64,000 nt of DNA. It comes from CAVXUB01 sp963764805. Lineage in GTDB: Bacteria; Actinomycetota; Acidimicrobiia; Acidimicrobiales; Bog-793. The notes beneath the pieces are model-generated. The model ran no database searches. It had not been told where the DNA came from and saw nothing but the letters and a program-made list of their open reading frames with translations. Positions 1-9,609 of the stretch are shown one piece after another. The position numbers were made by a program, and so were the translations under genes. The first letter of the stretch is position 1. Each line of letters opens with the position of its first letter. The DNA lies in the NCBI GenBank assembly GCA_963764805.1, contig CAVXUB010000002.1, positions 310,001 to 374,000 of the forward strand, given 5' to 3'.

Positions 1-3000
1 GAGCATCTTCTGCGGCTTCACCCCACTCGCCATCGGCAGGCGCCACTCAACAACTCCGGCATCGGGGGAGATCAGCGACCCAGTCCTGGTAGGCTCCAAC
101 TACTACGCCGTCAACTACTTCCAGACATCGTCGGCGGCGAGCGGGTCTGAGGACGAGCTGATGTGCTTCAGCCTCAGCGACGCTCGCGGCTTGTCCAGGG
201 CAGCCCTACACCGTTGAACTTCGGGAGCGCCTCGACGTTCACGCTCAGTTCCCCGGCCCCCTCGATCGCCAACTTCGGCGGTCAGATCGATGATCCCGAT
301 CGCCCCGTCCGGGGGCACCGACGTGCTCGCTTGCTACGACCCATCCGTCGCCGGGGACGTGTGCCCAGGTAGTTGGCCGGTCGACACGGGCATCAACTAT
401 CTGGGCTCGAACGGGGACCGTTCCGATGCTCGACGTCGAACGGGAACACCTCGGCCTCTGCCTGCCGACCGGCGCCGCCCCCAATGCTGGAACCTGGCGG
501 TGCGGCGTTACCCACCCCCTACCGGGCTCGGCACGACATCACCGCCAGCGCGCGTGGAAGGCCCGGCCACCACGGTCGGCCGCCGCGGAGTCTCTGTGGA
601 ACTACAACGCCGGCGCCCTCGACGTCGATTGCTATGACTGGAGCCTCAACGCGGTGCGGCGAGCCTGCGCCAACTTCCCCGAAGACGTTCACGGGACATC
701 CTACGGCCCCTACACCGTCAACCGGATCCGTCCCGGCCAACGTGCCTCTGGGTGAACTCCGACAGCGGACTCGGACAGATCCAGAACTTCGACGCTTTAC
801 GGCCGGCGGCTGCACGCAGTTCCCCATTCGCTCCTCAGGCCAAAGGCTCGTGGCCCCGCCGCAGCAATGCGTCCCGACTGAGTGGACCAACCTGCAGGTG
901 ACCAGCCCGACCCGCCGAGCGTCTATGGCGGGGGGAGCGTCAGTTCGAGAACACCGACGGCGGGCCGCTCTGGACCTCTCCGAGCCGAACCCGGCAACTC
1001 TCGACACCACGGGATCGGTGAACCTCACCGGGTACAACTTCTCGGCAGCCGACAACCTGCCCGACTTTGTCCTCACGCTGAACAACCCCGGCCGGGCTCA
1101 CCTCGGTCGACATCCAGGTGAGCTGGCAGGGCGCCAACAGCCCTGGTTGCACTCAGCCCGGGACGAATGTCAGTGGCAACGTCACGCTGGCCGGTCCGGC
1201 CGGCGGTGCGGTGGCCGGAAGCGACCAGACCATCAGTGCGACCGTGATCAACAACGGGACGCCGGTCTCGGGCGGCACGGTGACGTTCTCGTGCGTGTCC
1301 GGCCCCTGTACGACCTCGACCGTAACCGGAAGCACGAATGCCTCGGGCGTTGCCACCCTCACGTATGAGAGCTTGGTCCCCGGCACCGACATCTGGCAGG
1401 CGAGCTATACGCCTGCATCCGAGGCCGCCGAGGTGAGCAACGAGGTGCCTGTCGCGTGGAACTTCGCGGCAGCCGCCACGCCGTCGACAACCACCTACGG
1501 CAACCCGGTCGTGCTGTCCGAGACCGACATCTCGCCGACTGCCACCGGCACCGTCACCTTCACGTCCGGCGGCAATACCCTCTGCACGATCACCCTCACC
1601 GGTCTGGCGGGGGAGCCGACAAGCTGCACGACCGGTGTACTGGCTCCGGGCAGCTATCCGGTATCCGCCACCTATTCGGGTGATGGCAGCGACAGCCCCG
1701 CTGCGGGAACGACCTCGTTCGCGATCAGCAAGGCTCCGTCTCCCTTCACAGCAGCGGCGACACCCAGCTCGACCTCGTACGGCAACACCGTCTCCCTCTC
1801 GGCGAGCGGCCTGCCGGTCGGAGCGACCGGGACCGTCACCTTCACCTCCGGCTCCTCCACGCTGTGCAGCGTCACGTTGCCGGCCAGCTCCGTGAAGTGC
1901 ACGACCGCCGCTCTGCCGGGTGGGACCTACCCGGTGACGGCGAGCTACTCCGGCAACTCCAACTACGCCGGCTCGACCGCCAGCACGTCGTTCACTATCG
2001 CCCCGGCGGCGACCAGCTTCACGGCCGCTGCCGCTCCGGGAACGACCCCGTACGGCAACACGGTCACGCTGTCGGCCAGCGGCCTGCCGGCGCCGCGACA
2101 GGAAGGGTGACCTTCACCTCCGGATCGACGACGCTCTGCAGCGTCACGGTGCCGGCGACCCCTGCCCAGTGCAACACGGCTGCCCTTCCCGGAGGGACGT
2201 ACCCGGTCACGGCCACCTACTCCGGCGACGCCAACTACGCCGGCTCGACGGCCACCACGTCGTTCACGATCAGCCGGGCCGGAACCTCGTTCACGGCCAG
2301 TGCCAACCCCGGTTCGACGAACTACGGCAACACCGTCACCCTCTCGGTGGCAGGCCTGCCGGCGGGCACCACGGGGAACGTGACCTTCACGTCCGGCACG
2401 ACGACGCTCTGCACCGTCACGCTCCCGGCGAACCCGGTCTCGTGCACCACCGGGGTGCTCGACACGGCGAGCTACCCGGTGACGGCGACCTACTCCGGCG
2501 ACACCAACTACGCCGGCGCCACTGCCTCCACCTCGTTCGCGATAACGCAAGCCAGCGTCTCGCTCACGGCCTCGGCATCGCCGACCTCCACCACGTACGG
2601 CAATGACGCCATCTTGACGGTGACGGGGCTGCCGGAGGGTGCTACCGGAGCAGTCACGTTCACGTCGGGCGCGACGACACTATGCACGGTGACATTGCCG
2701 TCGAGCCCTGTCTCGTGCACCACTGGGGTGCTCGACGCCGCCAGCTACCCGGTGACGGCGACCTACTCTGGCGACACCGACTACGCCGGCACCACGGCGT
2801 CGACGTCCTTCGCGATCACGCAGGCGGCGAGCGCGATCGCGGCGTCTGCCAGCCCGACGCCGACGAGCTACGGCACTCCCGTCACGTTGACCGCCACCAA
2901 CCTGCCGGACGACGGGCCCGGGACTGTCACCTTCACGTCGGGCTCGACGACACTGTGCACCGTCACCCTGCCGTCGATCCCCGCCTCGTGCTCCACGGGC

Positions 3001-5039
3001 GTCGTGGTAACCGGTGACTACTCCGTGACCGCCACGTACTCGGGCGACACGAACTACTCGGGCTCGACCGCCAGCACGTCGTTCACCATCGATCAGGCGG
3101 TCACAGCGATCACCGCTTCGGCCAGCCCCACGTCGGCCACCTACGGCAACCGTGTGAGGCTGTCGGCGACGGGGCTGCCCTCTGACGCCACGGGCACCGT
3201 GACGTTCTCGTCGGGCGTCTCGACCCTCTGCACGGTCACGCTCCCGGCGCTGCCCGTCGTCTGCAGCACCGGCATCCTCGACGCCGCCGACTATCCAGTG
3301 ACCGCCACCTACTCGGGCGACAGCAACTACGACAGCTCAACCGCCAACACCTCCTTCACGGTGAACCAGGCCCCGACCTCGATCGCCGCTGGAGCTGCTC
3401 CCGGTTCGACCGCCCACCCGAACACCGTCACGCTCTACGCAACGGGCCTGCCCGTAGGCGGTGGCGCCGTCGACGCCCCGACAGGGACGATCACGTTCAC
3501 GGCGGGTGGTTCGACACTTTGCACATGACGCTGCCGGCTAGCCCGGTCTCGTGCCAGACCGGACCACTCGACGCGGGGACCTATGACGTGACGGCGACCT
3601 ACTCGGGTGACACCGATTACGCCGGATCGTCCGCCCCGACGAGCTTCACCATCACCCAGGCGGGGACCGCCTTCACCGCCCAGGCGAGCCCGTCGACGAC
3701 GACGTACGGGAACACGGTCGTCCTCTCGGCCGCCGGCTTGCCGGCCGACGCCACGGGAACCGTCACCTTCACGGCAGGCGACTCGACGCTGTGCTCGTCG
3801 CCGGTGGCGTCTGGTGCTGCGAGTTGCACGACGGCCGTGCTCGTGCCGGGAACCTACAACGTCACCGCCAGCTATGGCGGCGACATCAACTACCTGCCGT
3901 CGACGGCTTCCACGACCTTCTCGGTCACACGGGCGCCGACGAGCTTCGTGGCATCGGCCACTCCGGTCGACGGCGTCTGGGCGGCTGCACCCGAGCTGTC
4001 CGGCGGCGACCTGCCGCCCGGGCCGGGCACCGTCACCTTCACCACGAACGGGACCGTCCTCTGCAGCGCCGCCGTGATCGAGGGTGCGGCGTCCTGCAAG
4101 GCTCCTGTCCAGCCGGACGGCAGGTACCTTGTCACCGCCACCTACTCGGGCAACTCCAACTACCTCGGCGCCACGGCCGGCACCGCCTTCGTGATCAACG
4201 GCGGCTACTGGCTGGCCGCCTCTGACGGGGGAGTCTTCGCCTTCGGCGGCAGCCGCTTCCGCGGCAGCACCGAGGAGCCGAACTACCCGACGACCGTCGA
4301 GGGCAAGGTCGCTGGCATGGCATCGATGCCGGACGGTCTCGGCTACTGGCTCGTCACCAGCGAGGGCCAGGTGCTCACGTTCGGCGACGCCACCTCCTAC
4401 GGCGACCTCTACTCGAGTGGACTGAGCTCCTCGCTGGCCGCCCCGATAGTCGGTATCGCTGCTACGCCTGACGGGCACGGCTACTGGCTGGTGGGTGCCG
4501 ACGGCGGCCTGTTCAGCTTCGGCGACGCCCACTTCTACGGCAACATCTACTCGATCGGCAAGGCCGGCTCGCTGGCCGCCCCGATCGTCGGGATGTCGGC
4601 CACGCCCGACGGGCACGGCTACTGGTTGGTGGGTGCCGACGGTGGACTGTTCAACTTCGGGGACGCCCACTTCTACGGCAACATCTACTCGATCGGGAAG
4701 GCGGGCTCGCTGCACGCACCGATCGTCGGGATGTCGGCCACACCGGACGGTCTCGGGTACTGGATGGTGGGTGCGGACGGTGGACTGTTCAACTTCGGTG
4801 ACGCCCACTTCTACGGCAATGCCTATTCGGACGGAGCTGCCGGTCACCTCAAGGGTTCGGTGGTGAGCGTCGCCACCTGCCCCGAGGCCCCCGGCTACTG
4901 GATGGTCACCTCCCAGGGCGAGGTGTTGACCTTCGGGCTGGCCAGGGCCGACGGTGACATCTTCTCGGTTGGTCTCGCAGGCAAGCTGCGTGGGCCGATC
5001 GTCGGCATCGTCGCCGCCCCTTACCAAGGTCTTCCCTAG
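1..5039 (+). CDS. Giant secreted Ig-repeat protein with C-terminal YWL repeats (5' end off window, frameshifted)
   Basis: The N-terminus lies left of the window, so no signal peptide can be seen. The readable parts are an uncharacterised N-terminal region (about 1-1120), ten bacterial Ig-like (Big_3_5 type) domains of about 91 residues (about 1462-4199), and six C-terminal repeats of the form GYWLVGADGGLFSFGDA (4201-5030), ending at TAG 5037. Each Ig unit carries YGN, GTVTFTSG, TLC and YPVTATYSGD motifs. The likely role is an exported adhesin or surface-matrix protein. The frame is broken near 2093 (the repeat continues one frame over) and near 3520 (TLC followed by a lost base), and several more times before 1120, where recognisable peptides such as VDTGINYLGSNG and GSVNLTGYNFSAADN sit in different frames. 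Repeat identity continues unbroken across the two later shifts, which argues for sequence error, although decay of the N-terminal part cannot be excluded. Confidence 0.8.
1462..4199 (+). repeat. Ten tandem Ig-like domain repeats, about 274 bp each
   Basis: Ten consecutive units of about 91 codons share the skeleton (F/I)TA(S/A)A-P-(T/S)-T-YGN ... TGTVTFTSG-TTLCTVTLP ... CTTGVL-YPVTATYSGDTNYAGSTASTSFTI. The tenth is the most divergent: it lacks YGN and reads PVDGVWAAAPELSGGDLPPG. The two central frameshifts fall inside units three and eight. Confidence 0.85.
4201..5030 (+). repeat. Six YWL-type C-terminal repeats
   Basis: Six units of roughly 35-50 residues each begin GYW(L/M)V and continue with a (S/G)(D/E)GG-F-FGDA-FYG core. 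The third to fifth units are nearly identical (GADGGLF(S/N)FGDAHFYGN). The same repeat type occurs at the end of the protein at 24077-26276, so it is a mobile C-terminal module shared by two different exported proteins. Confidence 0.8.
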
Positions 5040-5047
5040 GGGTGAAT

Positions 5048-5138
5048 GCCCGCTAGGCGGGCGTCGTAGCAGATCGCTCAGGGTCCCGTCGGGCGATGAT
5101 CGGCTCGTTGCACACAGCCGCTCATCACCGACGGGACC
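5048..5138. terminator. Two stem-loops forming a probable bidirectional terminator
   Basis: GCCCGC-TAG-GCGGGC (5048-5062) is a perfect 6-bp stem with a 3-nt loop. A longer imperfect hairpin follows: left arm 5082-5104 beginning GGTCCCGTCGG, loop about 12 nt, right arm 5117-5138 ending CCGACGGGACC. It lies between convergent genes (Ig protein and DinB-like protein). There is no T-tract, as is common in high-GC actinobacteria. Confidence 0.6.
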
Positions 5139-5192
5139 TCGTGCAGTAGGGGCCGGGGGTGGGGGAGCGCTACACGAGTCGCCCCAGCCGGG

Positions 5193-5873
5193 TCATCCGT
5201 TCGTGTCGCTGACGTCCTTGTCCTCCATCTCCCAGGCATGGTCCATGGTGTGATAGGCGGTGTGGCGGATCAGGTATGGCAGGGGCCAGTTGCGTGCCAT
5301 CCGGCCCTCTGCATGGAAGGCGCGGATGGCGCCGCAGAAGGCATCCCTGTAGGCCTCGAGACCGGCGGGGTCGGTGACGACCTCACCGGCCGCAGCCCGC
5401 ACACCGACCTTGGGTGCCCAATCCTGCTCGGCGGCGAGGGTGTGAAGGACGATCCGGTCCCGATCACGACCACCCCCACGCGGGCCCTTGCGCATCTCGG
5501 CCGAAACGCGTGAGCGGACCCCGTCGAAGTACCTCCAGCAGGCCTGCTGGAGAGCCAGCTGGCGCTCGAGCTCCTCGGCGGAGATCGCTCGGCGGTCGAA
5601 GCTCGAGAAGGCGAACGAGATGCCCCAGAAGTCCGTGGAGCCCGTGCCCTCGTACTCCTCCACGATCTTGGCGCCGCCGATCTGGCCGTACTCGGCATCC
5701 ATGCCCGCCAGCCGTGCGACTTCCGCATACCGCGGCAGGTAGGACTGCAACGCCTCCACGGCCGCCTCTCCGGTCTTGCCGCCGCGTTCCAGTCCTGGCC
5801 AGTCCGGCGCCACTGCTGCCGCCTTCTTGCCCTTGGGTCCGACTTCGACCGTCACCCGCAACGTCTTGGCCAT
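5193..5873 (-). CDS. Conserved hypothetical protein with DinB-like C-terminal end
   Basis: A 226-residue soluble protein. The first ~50 residues (KTLRVTVEVGPKGKKAAAVAPDWPGLERGGKT) resemble a HicB-like strand-turn-strand segment. The C-terminal part (LRHTAYHTMDHAWEMEDK region) resembles the last helix of DinB-like four-helix proteins, where His residues bind metal. No enzymatic activity can be assigned. It starts at ATG 5873 behind AGGGGGCGAG and is the last of three leftward genes (GTPase, HEAT protein, this one), with 120 bp separating it from the HEAT gene, so it may have its own promoter. It could alternatively be a mycothiol-transferase-like protein, but this is weak. Confidence 0.65.
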   Translation of the reverse strand: MAKTLRVTVEVGPKGKKAAAVAPDWPGLERGGKTGEAAVEALQSYLPRYAEVARLAGMDAEYGQIGGAKIVEEYEGTGSTDFWGISFAFSSFDRRAISAEELERQLALQQACWRYFDGVRSRVSAEMRKGPRGGGRDRDRIVLHTLAAEQDWAPKVGVRAAAGEVVTDPAGLEAYRDAFCGAIRAFHAEGRMARNWPLPYLIRHTAYHTMDHAWEMEDKDVSDTNG

Positions 5874-5993
5874 TGTCTCGCCCCCTGAGAAGTCCCGAAG
5901 GTGGATCCTGTCGCCGGGATCCTAATGCCACGGTGTTTCCGGACTCCGAGTCGCCCCCGGGCAGCGATCGGTCGGCGCCGAACAGGACGTGCC

Positions 5994-6446
5994 TCAGCTC
6001 TCCTTCCCGATGATGCTCTCGACAGCGCGCGACGCTGCCCGGCGGACCCGTGGGTTGTCGTCGCCGGAAGCGAGCCCGGCCGCCGCCTGCAGCGCGTCAC
6101 CGACGACATGGCGCGCCACCACCTTGGCCGCAGTCTCGCGGACGCGCCATGCCTCGTCAGCCAGCGCGCCGATGATCGCTGCCGTCGCCCGCACGTCCCA
6201 CACGTGGAGGAGCCCCCGGGCGGCCCAGACCCTCGGCCAGTACCCCTCCTTACCGCCCTCTGCCCCCGCCAGGACGTTCACGCCGTGATCTCCGCCGAGC
6301 GCCGCCACGAGCTCGTCGTCGACGTCGCTCGGCCGCCTCTCGAGCAGGGCCGTGCAACCATCGACGAAACGGTCCTTGCCCCGCGCCTCGACCTCTGCTG
6401 CAGCTCGCTCTGCAGGTGTCATGCCCGGTCCATCGTCACGAATCAT
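5994..6446 (-). CDS. Small HEAT-repeat protein
   Basis: A 150-residue acidic/alanine-rich helical protein. Residues from about 65 show repeated helical pairs (WPRVWAARGLLHVWD, WRVRETAAKVVARHV, NPRVRRAASRAVESI) typical of HEAT or PBS-lyase-like repeats, which usually act as protein-binding scaffolds. It begins 22 bp after the TetM-like GTPase gene behind GGAG, so the two are probably co-transcribed. No catalytic residues are evident. A partner role for the GTPase is only a guess from position. Confidence 0.7.
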   Translation of the reverse strand: MIRDDGPGMTPAERAAAEVEARGKDRFVDGCTALLERRPSDVDDELVAALGGDHGVNVLAGAEGGKEGYWPRVWAARGLLHVWDVRATAAIIGALADEAWRVRETAAKVVARHVVGDALQAAAGLASGDDNPRVRRAASRAVESIIGKES

Positions 6447-6468
6447 TGCTACTCCGCCGAGCGGGACC

Positions 6469-8493
6469 TCAAGCGCCGTGCCGACCTGTGAGGGCGGCCA
6501 CGTAGGTCGGCCTGTCGAGCGGGTTCACGGTTGCTCTCCTGCGCTCGGGCGGAGCACCGTTGAGTGGTCGGTAGCCGGCAAAGCTCGTCTCGATGACTCC
6601 CTCCCCGCTCGTCAGTTCGGGGAGCAGCCGCTGGATCTCGACGGCTCGCCGCGATGGCAACAGAGCGTCGACGCTCGTGTACTCGCCTTGGAGCAGCACC
6701 GACTCGATGGCGGCACCGGCCTTGCCGAGGGCGGTGTTGACGGCCTCGACAGCGTCGGGTGGAGTCTCGATCGTCAGCCGCACCATCGGCTCGCATACGA
6801 CGGTGCCGGCCCGTTGGAGCGCCTGCATCACGACCATCGGGGTGAGACCGCGGAAATCAAGGGGGGTCGACGTGGCACCCCGCCGCGACGGCGGGCCGTC
6901 GGCCAGCGCATAGTTGCAGCGGCTCAGGGTGACGGTGCAATCGGTGACCCGCCAGCCGTGAAGGCCCTCTTCCAAGGTCCGTCTGACGAACCCCTCCATG
7001 TGCTCCACGAAACCGGCCATCGTCTTGTAGACGTAGAGCGGAGCGTCCCGAGGGTCGATGGCGACCACGAACGCAAGGCCGGACTCCGGCTGAGCCGGCT
7101 CGATGCGGAACCCGATCGTTGCAGAGAAGGGGTTGGTCTCTGCGTGCAGCACCTCGGTCGCCTCGCCCGAGGCGACGGGGCGCTCGACGTAGATCGGGGT
7201 CACCTCGCAGAAGTCGGCCCGGACGCCGTAGTCCTCGCGGAGAGTCGCCTGGATGACCTCCTTCTGAACCTCGCCGTAGAGGGAGACCGAAACATCGTCA
7301 CCACGATCGCCGAGTCGGACGTTGATCAGCGGGTCCTGTTCTGCAAGCTGTCTCAGAGCCTCGCCGAGCCGGGCGCGGTCGATCGGGCCCGCGGGGACGA
7401 TCGCTGATTCGAGAGTGGGTGGCGGGAAGCGGACCACGGCGTCCCCGTCGCGGGCTTCGCCGAGGACATCGCCGACACGCACCGCCTTCAGACCCCACAC
7501 CTTTGCGATCTCGCCGGCGGTCACGGACGCCCTTGGCGGTGCAGAGCCTCGCTCGAACACGGCGATGGCGGTCACCTTGCCGGCCGACGCGAACTGCTGG
7601 CGGACCCGCAGCGTGCCCGAGAACATCCTCACGTACGCGATCTTCTCGCCCGCTGCTCCCCGCTCGACCTTGAACACCCTGCCCGAGGCTGGGCCGCCGG
7701 GATCCGCCTCGGTGGAGGGGAGGAGCTCGGCGATGCCGGCCATCAGCGTTTCGATCCCGATGCCGCGGAGGGCAGAGCCGAAGTACAGCGGGTGGACGAG
7801 CGCCGCCCGAGACTGACTGACGAGCGCCGACCACAGGTCTTGGCGAGCGGGGGCGCCGCTTACACCGCCCTCGGCGAGGTGATCGGCCTCCTCGAGGTAG
7901 TCGGCCAGCACCGACTCGTCATGTTCTGCAAGGACCGCGGCAAGCCGGCTGTCGTGCCCGCCGGCAGCACCTTCCGGCACCTCCACCCAGGCTGAGCGGC
8001 TGCCCAGATCGTGCGGGACCGTCAGCGGGACGACTGCCGGAGTCAGGCGCCGGGCGATGGCACGCAGCACCCGCTCGTCGTCCGCACCGACGCGGTCGAT
8101 CTTGTTGACGAAGATCAGCGTCGGAACAGCCAGCCGCTGTAGCGCCCGCATGAGAAGGCGCGTCTGCGGCTGCACTCCCTCGACCGCCGACACCACGAGC
8201 ACCGCCCCGTCGAGGACCGACAGCGCCCGCTCGACCTCGGCGATGAAGTCGGGGTGCCCGGGCGTATCGATCAGGTTGACCGTCGTATCGCCCACCACGA
8301 AGGAGACGACCGCAGCCCTGATCGTGATGCCCCGCTGGCGCTCCAGGGCCAGGGTGTCGGTCTGAGTCGTGCCCCGGTCGACGCTCCCGACGGCGTCGAT
8401 CACACCGGCTGCATATAGCAGCCGCTCGGTGAGTGTTGTCTTACCGGCGTCTACGTGCGCCAGGATCCCCAAGTTGAGCTTCTTGTGCGACAA
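6469..8493 (-). CDS. TetM/OtrA-type ribosomal-protection translation GTPase
   Basis: A 674-residue EF-G-like GTPase. The G domain is complete: P-loop AHVDAGKTT near residue 12, switch region RGIT near 55, DTPGH near 76, NKID near 130. Domains II-V follow, including FRIEPAQPESGLAF and an EF-G-like C-terminal fold (TSGEGVIETSFAGYRPL). Length and domain order match tetracycline ribosomal protection proteins such as Tet(M) and OtrA, which remove drug from the ribosome. Chromosomal actinobacterial homologues are not always resistance proteins, so resistance is inferred only. The start is probably TTG 8493 behind GGAAGGGAT. The HEAT gene follows after 22 bp. No mobile element flanks it. Confidence 0.85.
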   Translation of the reverse strand: MSHKKLNLGILAHVDAGKTTLTERLLYAAGVIDAVGSVDRGTTQTDTLALERQRGITIRAAVVSFVVGDTTVNLIDTPGHPDFIAEVERALSVLDGAVLVVSAVEGVQPQTRLLMRALQRLAVPTLIFVNKIDRVGADDERVLRAIARRLTPAVVPLTVPHDLGSRSAWVEVPEGAAGGHDSRLAAVLAEHDESVLADYLEEADHLAEGGVSGAPARQDLWSALVSQSRAALVHPLYFGSALRGIGIETLMAGIAELLPSTEADPGGPASGRVFKVERGAAGEKIAYVRMFSGTLRVRQQFASAGKVTAIAVFERGSAPPRASVTAGEIAKVWGLKAVRVGDVLGEARDGDAVVRFPPPTLESAIVPAGPIDRARLGEALRQLAEQDPLINVRLGDRGDDVSVSLYGEVQKEVIQATLREDYGVRADFCEVTPIYVERPVASGEATEVLHAETNPFSATIGFRIEPAQPESGLAFVVAIDPRDAPLYVYKTMAGFVEHMEGFVRRTLEEGLHGWRVTDCTVTLSRCNYALADGPPSRRGATSTPLDFRGLTPMVVMQALQRAGTVVCEPMVRLTIETPPDAVEAVNTALGKAGAAIESVLLQGEYTSVDALLPSRRAVEIQRLLPELTSGEGVIETSFAGYRPLNGAPPERRRATVNPLDRPTYVAALTGRHGA

Positions 8494-8625
8494 GCGTCAT
8501 CCCTTCCGAACAGGTCATTGAGGCCGTATCGATGGACATGAACGCTGGACGCATCTTCCCTCCCTTGGTGGATCGGGTTCGGTGGGACAAGGGTACTTCG
8601 TCAGCGGCGGGGACGCTTCGCCGCC

Positions 8626-9447
8626 TCAGCCCTTCGCCAGCACCTGCAGCCTGGTGTAGGAGCCGTTGAAGACGTCCTGGTCGCCCGGGAAGGTGCCGGA
8701 CGAGGCGAACTGCCAGAACGTGTACGTCGCCCAGTTGCCCGGCACCGTGCCGGGCGAGCCGTTGTAGTCGGCCAACCAGAGGGGACTCGTCTTGCCGAAG
8801 GCCGTCGAGTTGCCCGTGCAGGTGCTCCACCAGTCGGCGGTGCTGTAGATCACCGGCCAGCGGGTGGAGACGCGGTGGTAGCGGTACACGAACGACTTGA
8901 TCCAGCTCACCATGGCGCTCTGCGACAATCCGTAGCACTCGGCGCCGTACGGGTTGTACTCGATGTCGAGGGCGCCCGGCAGCGTCATGCCGTCCGCCGA
9001 CCACCCGCCGCCGTGAGCGAGGAAGTAGTTGGCCTGCGACGCGCCGCTGCCGCCGTTGGGAATGGCGAAGTGGTACGAACCGCGGATGATCCCCTCGCCA
9101 TAGGACCCGTTGTACTGCTCGGTGAAGTACGGGTTGGTGTAGTACGTGCCCTCGGTCGCCTTCACGTAGGAGAACTGCGCTCCATCGGCCTTCACCGTCG
9201 TCCAGTCGACGTCTCCCTGGTAGCTCGAGACGTCGAGCCCCTGCGGGCGGCTCGTCGAGCGAGCAGCACCCCGAGCGGCGAGAGGCCCCTGCGATCTCAG
9301 GCTCCATCCCATGTAGGCGCCGCCGCGAGCAAACGGCTCGTGCGGCGGGCTGGCGCCTGCCGCCGTCAGGCCCGTGAGACATGCAAGACCGGCCAGGCAG
9401 CATGCGGCGGACGCGCCGAAGATCGCGGCAGCACGGCTACGCATCAT
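8626..9447 (-). CDS. Secreted GH25 lysozyme (N-acetylmuramidase)
   Basis: A 273-residue exported protein that probably cleaves peptidoglycan glycan strands. It has an N-terminal signal segment (about residues 7-31, ending AAGASPP). A GH25 domain starts at GLDVSSYQGDVDW (about 70) and continues with KATEG, GSYHFA, the catalytic-type DIEYNP and WLADYNG/WQFASSG. The Asp and Glu positions of the family active site (DVSSYQ, DIE) are present. It starts at ATG 9447 behind a GGGGGG purine run. It faces the lectin gene at 9610 across a 162-bp region holding a perfect palindrome (9552-9568), so both secreted proteins may be controlled together. Confidence 0.88.
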   Translation of the reverse strand: MMRSRAAAIFGASAACCLAGLACLTGLTAAGASPPHEPFARGGAYMGWSLRSQGPLAARGAARSTSRPQGLDVSSYQGDVDWTTVKADGAQFSYVKATEGTYYTNPYFTEQYNGSYGEGIIRGSYHFAIPNGGSGASQANYFLAHGGGWSADGMTLPGALDIEYNPYGAECYGLSQSAMVSWIKSFVYRYHRVSTRWPVIYSTADWWSTCTGNSTAFGKTSPLWLADYNGSPGTVPGNWATYTFWQFASSGTFPGDQDVFNGSYTRLQVLAKG

Positions 9448-9551
9448 GTGACACCCCCCAGAAGGTGGAAGAAGACGACGGCGAGAAACCTATCCGGCCC
9501 GCCGCAGCGCTTCCAGTGGGCGGCAGCTGCCACTTGTCGCTCCGGCAGCTA

Positions 9552-9568
9552 ATAGGTAACTTACCTAT
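9552..9568. promoter_or_regulatory. Perfect palindrome between lysozyme and lectin genes
   Basis: ATAGGTAA-C-TTACCTAT has 8-bp perfect arms around one central base, unusually AT-rich for this region. It sits in the middle of the divergent intergenic space and is a likely binding site for a dimeric repressor controlling one or both secreted proteins. No regulator gene lies next to it. Confidence 0.55.
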
Positions 9569-9609
9569 CAGCTGGGCTCGTCCCAGCAACTCAGCTGGAG
9601 GTGCAAGCC

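Noticed and set aside
1462..4199. Regular 274-bp periodicity resembling a repeat array
   Set aside because: It is protein-domain repetition with codon-level divergence, not a CRISPR array or non-coding satellite.
3435..5027. Long open frame on the minus strand opposite the Ig/YWL repeats
   Set aside because: It consists of Arg/Gly/Val-rich antisense of the repeats and has no start signal; open frames opposite high-GC genes are common.
6469..8493. Acquired tetracycline-resistance gene
   Set aside because: No insertion sequence, integrase or composition change surrounds it, so acquisition is not supported.
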